Below, in pieces: positions 1-7,500 of a DNA stretch of 64,000 nt. Every line of letters begins with the position of its first letter. The first letter of the stretch is position 1. Below the pieces are notes generated by a model, which saw only the letters and a program-made list of their open reading frames with translations, ran no database searches and was not told the DNA's origin. The translations under genes were made by a program, and so were the position numbers. Source of the DNA: JBDSKH01 sp050245915. Lineage in GTDB: Bacteria; Actinomycetota; Actinomycetes; Actinomycetales; Microbacteriaceae. Where the stretch lies: the NCBI GenBank assembly GCA_050245915.1, contig JBFWWZ010000001.1:1-64000 (forward strand), written 5' to 3'.

Positions 1-1
1 G

Positions 2-1333
2 GTATCCGACCTCAACGAGCTCTACGGCAAGGCGTTCAGCGAGCGCTACGCGCACTACGTCGCCGAGGCCGAGGCCGGCCGGCTCAACATGTTCAAGAAG
101 ATCGGCGCGCGCGAGCAGTTCAAGGCGATCCTGATCTCCCTGCAGACCACCAGCCACCCGTGGCTGACCTGGAAGGACACGATCAACAACCGCGCCCTCA
201 ACAACAACACGGGCACGATCCACCTGTCGAACCTGTGCACCGAGATCTGCCTGCCGCAAGACGAGCAGAACATCTCCGTCTGCAACCTCGCGTCGATCAA
301 CCTGTCGACCCACCTGCGCGTCGACGAGAACGGCACCCTCGGCTTCGACTGGGACCTGATCGACGAGAGCGCCCGCAGCGCCGTGCGTCAGCTCGACAAC
401 CTCATCGACATCACGGTGTCGTCGGTGCCCGAAGCCGACCACGCCAACATCGAGAACCGCGCCATCGGCCTCGGCGTCATGGGCTTCACCGACATCGTCG
501 AGAAGCTCGGGCTGTCGTACGAGTCCGAAGAGGCCTACGCCCTCATGGACGAGATCATGGAGCACGTCTCCTACGCGGCCATCGACGAGTCCGCCGACCT
601 CGCCCGCGAGCGCGGGTCGTACAACAACTTCCCCGGCAGCCGCTGGTCGCAGGGGCTGGTCCCGTTCGACTCGATCGCCCTCACCGAAGCCGACCGCGGC
701 ACGCCGATCAAGGTCGACCGCACCATGCGCCTCGACTGGGATGCGCTGCGCGAGAAGGTGAAGGGCGGCATGCGCAACGCGACGCTCATGGCGATCGCGC
801 CCACGGCATCCATCGGTCTCGTCGCGGGCACCACGCCCGGGCTCGACCCGCAGTTCTCGCAGATCTTCAGCCGCGCCACCTCGAACGGCAAGTTCCTCGA
901 GGTGAACCGCAACCTGGTCGAAGACCTGCAGAAGCTCGGGATCTGGGACTCCACGCGCGAGGCGATCCTGCGGTCGCAGGGCGACATCCAGGGCATCGAC
1001 GCGATCCCGGAGGACCTGAAGAAGGTGTACAAGACCAGCTTCCAGCTGTCGCCGTACTCGTTCCTCGAGGTCGCCGCCCGCGCGCAGAAGTGGATCGACC
1101 AGTCGATCAGCCGCAACATGTACCTCGAGACGCGCGACCTCGGCGACATGATGGACATCTACTACGCGGCCTGGGAGCGGGGCGTCAAGACGACGTACTA
1201 CCTGCACATGAAGCCGCGTCACACCGCCGAGCAGTCGACGGTGAAGGTCAACAAGGCAGAAGAAGTGGCCAAGCCGGCCGAGACCGCCGCGGTCGCCGCA
1301 CCCGCGCGCCGCGGATTCGGAGGGGTGAAGTGA
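2..1333 (+). CDS. nrdA: Ribonucleoside-diphosphate reductase alpha subunit (5' end outside window)
   Basis: Catalytic large subunit of class I ribonucleotide reductase, which reduces NDPs to dNDPs. The reading frame is open from base 2, so only the C-terminal part (about 443 residues) is here. Visible family marks are NLCTEI (radical Cys and Glu of the active site), VCNLASINL (partner Cys of the active-site disulfide) and the tyrosine dyad in TTYYLHMKPRH that relays the radical from NrdB. After this the frame runs through an Ala/Val linker and stops at TGA 1331-1333 after GFGGVK, without the C-terminal CxxC pair that class I alpha subunits use to re-reduce the active site. That pair is encoded in the next, overlapping frame. 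nrdB follows at once, so the three frames are one transcription unit. Confidence 0.95.
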   Translation, partial: VSDLNELYGKAFSERYAHYVAEAEAGRLNMFKKIGAREQFKAILISLQTTSHPWLTWKDTINNRALNNNTGTIHLSNLCTEICLPQDEQNISVCNLASINLSTHLRVDENGTLGFDWDLIDESARSAVRQLDNLIDITVSSVPEADHANIENRAIGLGVMGFTDIVEKLGLSYESEEAYALMDEIMEHVSYAAIDESADLARERGSYNNFPGSRWSQGLVPFDSIALTEADRGTPIKVDRTMRLDWDALREKVKGGMRNATLMAIAPTASIGLVAGTTPGLDPQFSQIFSRATSNGKFLEVNRNLVEDLQKLGIWDSTREAILRSQGDIQGIDAIPEDLKKVYKTSFQLSPYSFLEVAARAQKWIDQSISRNMYLETRDLGDMMDIYYAAWERGVKTTYYLHMKPRHTAEQSTVKVNKAEEVAKPAETAAVAAPARRGFGGVK

Positions 1334-1404
1334 TGGACCGCATTGACACCTACGAGGTTCCCATCGACCCGATGGACGACCTGCAGTGCGAGAGCTGCCA
1401 GTAA
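1333..1404 (+). CDS. Mini-ORF encoding the NrdA C-terminal redox tail (CxxC)
   Basis: A 23-codon frame starts with ATG overlapping the nrdA stop (TGATG) and ends with TAA overlapping the nrdB start (TAATG). The peptide begins MDRIDTYEVP and ends DDLQCESCQ, which looks like the C-terminal swinging arm of class I RNR alpha subunits carrying the Cys-x-x-Cys pair. A GGAGG stretch (1319-1323) lies 9 nt before the ATG, a good ribosome-binding site, so it could be made as a separate peptide by coupled reinitiation. Alternatively one G is missing from the GGGG run at 1322-1325; one more G would fuse this tail to NrdA in frame. The tail identity is well supported; whether it is separate or fused is open. 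Confidence 0.7.
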   Translation: MDRIDTYEVPIDPMDDLQCESCQ

Positions 1405-2396
1405 TGGGAATCCTCGGCACCGGAATCTCCGAAGGGCTTCTGCTGAAGCCGGTCCGCTACCAGTGGGCGATGGACCTGTACGACCAGGCCGTCGCGAACA
1501 CCTGGTTCCCCAACGAGATCCAGCTCGGTGAAGACATCGCCGACTTCAAGAAGATGACCGACGAAGAGCGTCACGCCATCACCTTCCTGATGTCGTACTT
1601 CAACCCCAACGAGCTGCTCGTCAACAAGGCGCTCGCGTTCGGCGTGTACCCGTACGTGAACGCACCCGAAGCCCACCTGTACCTCGCGAAGCAGATGTGG
1701 GAGGAGGCCAACCACTGCATGTCGTTCGAGTACGTCCTCGAGACGTTCCCGATCGACCGCAACGAGGCCTACAACTCGCACGTCGACATCCCGTCGATGG
1801 CGCGGAAAGAAGAGTTCGAGGTCTCGTTCATCAAGCGGATGACCGAGCAGACCATCGACATCACCACCACCGCGGGCAAGCAGGACTTCGTGCGCAACCT
1901 CGTGGCGTACAACATCATCCTCGAGGGCATCTGGTTCTACTCGGGCTTCATGGTGGCGCTGTCGTTCCGGCAGCGGAACCTGCTGCGCAACTTCGGTTCG
2001 CTGATGGACTGGGTGGTGCGCGACGAGTCGCTGCACCTGAAGTTCGGCATCAACCTGATCCTCACCGTGCTCGACGAGAACCCCGACCTGCAGACGCCGG
2101 AGTTCGCCGCCGAGATCAAGAAGATGATCACCGACGCCGTCGAGATGGAGGAGCAGTACAACAACGACCTGCTCCCCGGCGGCATCCTCGGCCTCAACGC
2201 GTCGTACATCAACCAGTACGTCAAGTACCTCGCCGACCGCCGGCTCGAAGAGCTCGGCTTCGACCCCGAGTACAACGTGACGAACCCGGCCAAGTGGATG
2301 GCGACCGCGAACGACACCCTGCAGCTGGTGAACTTCTTCGAGAGCACCAACACGTCGTACGAGTCGAACGCGAGCGCGAACTCTAAGAAGGGCTGA
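1404..2396 (+). CDS. nrdB: Ribonucleotide reductase beta subunit, class Ic-like (Phe in place of radical Tyr)
   Basis: Radical-generating small subunit, 330 residues. I chose ATG 1404 because its AT overlaps the mini-ORF stop and the protein then starts MGILGTGISEG. The dimetal ligands can be placed by spacing: Glu70 (NELLV), Glu101 and His104 (EEANH), Glu174 (LEGIW), Glu208 and His211 (RDESLH). The position four residues after His104, where Tyr122 sits in E. coli NrdB, is Phe108. The first ligand is Glu rather than Asp. Both changes are the hallmarks of class Ic enzymes such as Chlamydia R2, which use a Mn(IV)/Fe(III) cofactor instead of a tyrosyl radical. The cofactor is inference. The 3' end overlaps the convergent racemase gene by 14 bp. 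Confidence 0.93.
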   Translation: MGILGTGISEGLLLKPVRYQWAMDLYDQAVANTWFPNEIQLGEDIADFKKMTDEERHAITFLMSYFNPNELLVNKALAFGVYPYVNAPEAHLYLAKQMWEEANHCMSFEYVLETFPIDRNEAYNSHVDIPSMARKEEFEVSFIKRMTEQTIDITTTAGKQDFVRNLVAYNIILEGIWFYSGFMVALSFRQRNLLRNFGSLMDWVVRDESLHLKFGINLILTVLDENPDLQTPEFAAEIKKMITDAVEMEEQYNNDLLPGGILGLNASYINQYVKYLADRRLEELGFDPEYNVTNPAKWMATANDTLQLVNFFESTNTSYESNASANSKKG

Positions 2397-3096
2397 GCTC
2401 GCTGTCGTCGGCGAGCGAACGCTCGACCGCCGCGAGGGCGTGCAGCTCGGTGGTGTCGAACGTCGGCACCGACGCGTCGTCGGGGCCGACGAGCATCATG
2501 ATCTCGGTGCAGCCGTAGATGATGCCGCCGGCACCCCGGTCGATGAGGCGCTGGATGACGGCGCGGTACTCCGCGCGCGACTCGTCGCGGACGATGCCGA
2601 GCACGAGTTCGTCGTAGATGATCCGGTGCACGGTGTCGCGGTCGGCGGCCTCCGGCACGAGCGCGGTCAGGCCGCGCTCCTGCAGCCGGCGGGTGTAGAA
2701 GTCCTTCTCCATCGTGAACCGCGTGCCGAGCAACCCGAGCGTGGTCACCCCGGCGGCGATCGCAGCGTCCGCGGTCGGGTCGGCGATGTGCAGAACCGGG
2801 ATGCCGGCCGCGGCTTCGATCTGCGGCGCCACGATGTGCATGGTGTTGGTCGCGATCACGAGGAAGTCGGCTCCCGCGGCGGCGAGGCCGCGCGCCGCGG
2901 AGCCGAGCGTGACCGCGGCGGCGTCCCAGTCATCCTGGGCCTGCATCGCCGCGATCGGCGCGAAGTCGACGCTGTGCAGCAGGATGTCGGCCGAGTGCAG
3001 CCCGCCGGCGCGCTCACGCACCGTCTCGTTGAGCACGCGGTAGTAGTGGGCGGTCGACTCCCAGCTCATGCCGCCGAGCACGCCGATGGTCTTCAC
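2383..3096 (-). CDS. Aspartate/glutamate racemase family protein (YgeA-like)
   Basis: Cofactor-independent racemase of the Asp/Glu family, 237 residues, GTG start. It opens with IGVLGGMSWEST, the typical N-terminus. Of the two catalytic positions the first is Thr (IATNTMH), where most family members have Cys, and the second is Cys (YGCTE). This Thr/Cys pair matches the E. coli YgeA type, described as acting on L-Asp/L-Glu. The gene lies 13 bp downstream of the SDR gene on the same strand, so the two are probably co-transcribed. No clear Shine-Dalgarno is present before the GTG. Substrate remains inference; family assignment is firm. Confidence 0.88.
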   Translation of the reverse strand: MKTIGVLGGMSWESTAHYYRVLNETVRERAGGLHSADILLHSVDFAPIAAMQAQDDWDAAAVTLGSAARGLAAAGADFLVIATNTMHIVAPQIEAAAGIPVLHIADPTADAAIAAGVTTLGLLGTRFTMEKDFYTRRLQERGLTALVPEAADRDTVHRIIYDELVLGIVRDESRAEYRAVIQRLIDRGAGGIIYGCTEIMMLVGPDDASVPTFDTTELHALAAVERSLADDSELSPS

Positions 3097-3109
3097 CGGC
3101 TCAGCGTAG

Positions 3110-3913
3110 CTACCCGAGCAGCGACTTCATCTGGTTGGCGATGAGCAGGGTGGCGCGGCGCGGGCTGAAGCGCGAGAAGCGGTCCATGAACTTCGCGTCC
3201 GAACCGATCAGCACCCGGAACGCCCCCTTCTCCATGCCCTCGATGATCTGGCGGCCGGCGTCGGCCGGGGTGACCGTCTTCGGCGCCTTCTTCATGAGCT
3301 CCGGATCGAGGTTCGGCATGGCGACACCCGAGTTCTGCGTGATGTTCGTGCCGACGCCTCCGGGGAAGACGATCGTCACCGCGACAGGGGTGCCTTGCAG
3401 CTCGGCGAAGAGCGCCTCGGTGAAGAGCTTCACGGCGGCCTTCGACGCACCGTAGGCGGCCTGGCCGGGGACCGGCAGGAAGCCGCCCATGCTCGACACG
3501 TTGAGCAGGCCCGCCTCGGGGCGCTTCAGCAGGGTGGGCAGGAACGCCTTCGACATGTTGACGACGCCCCAGAAGTTGACGTTGAACACGCGCTCGATGG
3601 CGTCGAAGTCGAGGTCGTTGATCTTCACGAACGGCTGGATGATCCCGGCCACATTGAACAGGCCGTCGACCTGACCGTGAGCCTTCTCGACCTTCGCGGG
3701 GAGTGCGAGCACCGCCTTGCGGTCGGACACGTTGAGCGCGTGGGTGGTGAGCCGGTCGCCCGCCGCGGCGAGCTCCGCGGTCTCGGCGAGGCCGGCCTCG
3801 TTGAGGTCGACGGCGGCGACGCGCGCGCCGCGCTGCAGCAGGCCGAGAACGACCTCGCGCCCCATGCCGTTGCCGCCGCCGGTGACGACGAACACCTTGT
3901 CTGTGATCTGCAT
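3110..3913 (-). CDS. SDR family oxidoreductase
   Basis: Classical short-chain dehydrogenase/reductase, 267 residues from the second of two adjacent ATGs, chosen because AGGAG sits 5 nt upstream of it. It has the Rossmann motif TGGGNGMG near residue 12, NVAG, the catalytic Ser in NVSSMGG and the YGASK catalytic Tyr/Lys. The C-terminal stretch PKTVTPADAGRQIIEG resembles SDRs acting on lipophilic substrates, but the substrate is unknown. It diverges from a TetR-type regulator across a 124-bp gap holding a 22-bp palindrome, so it is the likely target of that regulator. The racemase gene follows in the same direction. Confidence 0.9.
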   Translation of the reverse strand: MQITDKVFVVTGGGNGMGREVVLGLLQRGARVAAVDLNEAGLAETAELAAAGDRLTTHALNVSDRKAVLALPAKVEKAHGQVDGLFNVAGIIQPFVKINDLDFDAIERVFNVNFWGVVNMSKAFLPTLLKRPEAGLLNVSSMGGFLPVPGQAAYGASKAAVKLFTEALFAELQGTPVAVTIVFPGGVGTNITQNSGVAMPNLDPELMKKAPKTVTPADAGRQIIEGMEKGAFRVLIGSDAKFMDRFSRFSPRRATLLIANQMKSLLG

Positions 3914-3999
3914 CATGTCTCCTCGGTAGGTGATGTCACACCCAGTCTGCGAGCGGGCGGCCGCGCCGAACAGCGACGAAAGTCCTACGGCGGCGATTG

Positions 4000-4021
4000 A
4001 AGCGTACATTGATGTACGTTT
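4000..4021. promoter_or_regulatory. Palindromic operator for the divergent TetR/SDR pair
   Basis: Inverted repeat AAGCGTACAT-TG-ATGTACGTTT, with 9 of 10 arm positions complementary. It lies between the SDR gene (minus strand) and the TetR-type regulator (plus strand), ending 16 nt before the regulator's ATG at 4038. The size, symmetry and position are those of a TetR-family operator, so autorepression plus control of the SDR gene is likely. Binding is inferred. Confidence 0.7.
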
Positions 4022-4037
4022 CAGCGATACTGGGTGG

Positions 4038-4574
4038 ATGCGACGCGACACCCTCCGGAACCGCGAGGCGCTGATCGCCGCCGCCCAGCGCGTGTTCGAG
4101 ACGGAAGGCATCGACGCCCCGCTGGAGAACGTCGCCGCCGCCGCGGGACTCAGCCGCACCAGCCTCCACCGTGCGTTCTCGTCGCGGGGTGAGCTGCTGG
4201 CCGCGATCTGGGCGTCGGATGTCGCCGAGACCGAGGCGGACGCCGCGCGGTTCGCCAAACACCCCGACGCGTTCGTGCGGATCTTCCACGCGACGCTGCA
4301 GCAGCAGGTCGATCGTCGCTCCATCCACCCGACGGCGGCCCAGATCGAGAGCCCCGACATCGTCGCGCTCGCCGCGCGGTTCGTCGCCGCGGTCGAGTCC
4401 AGCGTGCACATCTCGCGCGATGCCGGGATGCTGCGCGCCGACGTCACCGACGAGCTGGCGCTGCGCTCCCTCGGCATGGCGATCTGGGCGGTGTGGAATG
4501 TCGCCGACCGCACCGAGCGCGAGCGCGTCGCCGACGAGGTCGGCTCGCTGCTGCTGCGCGCGCTGCTCGCCTAG
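4038..4574 (+). CDS. TetR/AcrR family transcriptional regulator
   Basis: 178 residues from ATG 4038, which gives the usual short N-terminus (MRRDTLRNREALIAAAQRVF) before the helix-turn-helix. The frame is open upstream to 3930, but that extension would be read through the operator and lacks a ribosome-binding site. The DNA-binding domain covers about residues 5-50, with the HTH core LENVAAAAGLSRTSLHRAF; the rest is the helical ligand-binding domain. It diverges from the SDR-racemase pair and probably represses both itself and them. The ligand is unknown. It ends one base before the convergent hrpA stop. Confidence 0.9.
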   Translation: MRRDTLRNREALIAAAQRVFETEGIDAPLENVAAAAGLSRTSLHRAFSSRGELLAAIWASDVAETEADAARFAKHPDAFVRIFHATLQQQVDRRSIHPTAAQIESPDIVALAARFVAAVESSVHISRDAGMLRADVTDELALRSLGMAIWAVWNVADRTERERVADEVGSLLLRALLA

Positions 4575-4575
4575 T

Positions 4576-7500
4576 TCACGCGCCCAGCACCTTGCGGATG
4601 CGCTGCACGCTGACCGGTCCCGCCGCGCCCAGGTGCTGGGCGAACAGCGACAGCCGCAGCTCCTCGAGCATCCAGCGGGCGGTGACGAGCCGCGGCTCGC
4701 TGTCGGGGGGCAGCGGCAGGGTGCCCCCGGCATCCTGGTAGAGCGCCGTCGCCTGCTCGACCTCGGTCTGCCACTGCCGGTCTCGACCGGGGTTGTCGGC
4801 CAGCCGCTCGACGCGATGCGTGATGCCGGCCAGGTAGACCGGCAGCCGCCGGAGCTGCGCGACACCGGTGGTGCGGACGAATCCGGGGCTGACGAGCGCG
4901 GTGAGCTCGGCCCGCGCATCCGCGAGCGGCCCCATGAAGGCGAGGGATGACGCGCCCGAGATCGCGCGGTCCGCCACCCGCGCGGCGTCGATCACCTTCG
5001 CCGCCTGTGCGACGACGGCGAAGAGCTCGTCCATCATCCCGGCGGACACCTCGACGCGCAGCGCCTCGAACCCCGCCGCGGTGAATGGCGCCCGTCCGGC
5101 CAGGTGATCGTCGAGCACGGCGAGCAGCGCGTCGTCGAGCAGCGCGGCCGTCGAGGGGTACGGGCTCGCGGCGAGCAGCAGCTTCTCGGCCTGGGTGAGG
5201 TGGTCGTTCACGTAGCCGAGCGGGCTCGGGATGGTGAGGGCGAGCAGCCGGCGCACCCCGCGGGGGTGTTCGCGCGCCTGCTCGGCCGCGGTGGCGAACA
5301 CCCGCACGGCTGCCGACGACCCCTGGTCGACGAGGGCAGGGTATCCGCGCACCGGGCCGCTCTCGACCAGCTCGGGCAGGTCGCCGAGATCCCAGGTGGT
5401 GATGCCGTCGCGTTCGAGCGAACGGTCGGGCGCGGATGCCGTCGTCGCCTCGGCGACGCTGGTGCGGGAGCGATCCGCGAACCGGCGCTGCAGCTCGGCG
5501 AGGTCCTTCGAGGTGCCGAGACGTCGGCCGCGCTCATCGACGGCCGCGAAGGTCATGCGCAGGTGCGCGGGGACGCGGGTGAGGTCGAAGTCGTCGGGTG
5601 AGGTCGGCGTGTGCGTCTCGCGGCGGACGACGCGCGCGAGAGCCGACGGCAGGGCCTCGACAGGCTCGACCGCCGACAGCAGCGGCCTGAGCCGACGCGC
5701 CCAGTCGGCGGCGGGGACGACGTTCTTGCGGATCGCCTTCGGCAGCGACTTGAGCAGCGCGGTCACCAGTTCGTCGAACAGGCCGGGCACGAGCCAGCTG
5801 AACGGGGCGTCATCGACCTGCTGAAGCCTGGCGAGCGGGATCTCGACGGTCACGCCGTCGTCATCGGCCCCCGGCTCGAACCGGTAGCTCAGCCGGAACC
5901 CGGACGACTCCGCCGGGTACGCGGTCTCGACAGGCTCGGCCACCGGCTCGTCGTCGAGCAGCGCGTCACGGGTCATCACGAGGTCGGGGTTCTCGGACTT
6001 CAGCCAGCGCTCGAAGCCGCGCACGTCGGTGACGGACGGCGGTAGTGTCCGGTCGTAGAAGTCGAAGACCGCCTCGTCGTCGACCAGGATGTCGCGCCGC
6101 CGCGTCCTCTCCTCCACCTCGGTGAGCTCGTCTCGCAGCGCACGGTTCTTGCGGTCGAATGCGTACAGCGGGTTTCGGTCGATCGCGTACGGCCAGTCTC
6201 CGTCGATCAGCGCGTGACGGATGAACAGCTCGCGCGCCTGCTCCGGGTCGATGCGGCCGAGCTGCACCCGCCGCTTCGGCACGATCGGCACCCCGTACAG
6301 GGTGACCTTCTCGTCGGCGACGGCCGACCCCTGCTTCTTCTCCCAGCGCGGCTCGCCGTAGCTGCGCTTCGCCAGCGCGCCCGCCAGAGGCTCCGCCCAG
6401 GCGGGGTCGATGGATGCCACGGTGCGCGCGAACAGACGGCTCGTCTCGACCAGCTCGGCCGCCATCACGGCCGGCGGTGCCTTCTTGGCGAGCCCCGAGC
6501 TCGGGAAGATGGCGAACCGCGCGTTCCGGGCGCCGATGTACTCCTTCGCCGGTCGAGTAGCGCCGGAGGTGCGTGTCGAGACCCGCTCGTCCCGCAGCCC
6601 GATCCGCGATAGCAACCCCGCCAGCAGCGACCGGTGGATGCCATCCGGGTTCACGCCGGGAACCCCGGCCTTCAGCGACCCGGCCCGCAGGATCTGCCGG
6701 TACAGGTCCTGCCACTCCCGCACGCGCAGGTAGTTGACGAACTCCGCCTTGCAGAGCCGGCGGAACGCCGAACTCGACAGCTCCCGTTGCTTCTCCTCCA
6801 GGTAGTTCCAGAGATTGAGCAGCGCGAGGAAGTCGCTCGTCGGATCGGTGAACCGCGCGTGCGCCTGGTCGGCCTGCGGGCGCTTCTCCAGCGGCCGCTC
6901 GCGGGGATCCTGGATGGACAGTCCGGCGACGATCGCGACGACCTCGCGCACGACGCCGTGCTTCTGCGACTCGATGATCATGCGGGCGAAGCGCGGATCC
7001 AGGGGCAGCCGGGCGAGTTCGCGGCCGATCTTCGTGATCTCGTGAGCGGGTCTCGACACGCCCTCCGGGCTACTCGACCGGCGGACTGCTCCCAGCTCGC
7101 GCAGCAGGTCGAGGCCATCCTGGATGCCGCGACGGTCGGGTGGCTGCAGGAACGGGAACTCCGCGATGTCGCCCAGCCCGATCGACAGCATCTGCAGGAT
7201 GACGGCGTCGAGCCCGGTCCGCAGGATCTCGGGATCGGTGAACTCGGGGCGCTTGGCGAAGTCCTCCTCCGAGTACAGCCGGATCGCGATCCCGTCGCTC
7301 GTGCGCCCGGCACGCCCCGAGCGCTGGTTCGCGCTCGCCTGGCTGATCGCCTCGATCGGCAGTCGCTGCACCTTGGCGCGCGCGCTGTACCGCGAGATGC
7401 GTGCGGTGCCCGCGTCGATCACGTACTTGATGCCCGGCACGGTGAGCGAGGTCTCGGCGACGTTGGTCGAGAGCACGACGCGGCGCCGGATGCCGGGGGC

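Noticed and set aside
3930..4037. Longer N-terminus of the TetR regulator from 3930
   Set aside because: It would be translated through the operator palindrome and has no ribosome-binding site; TetR proteins begin close to the HTH, matching ATG 4038.
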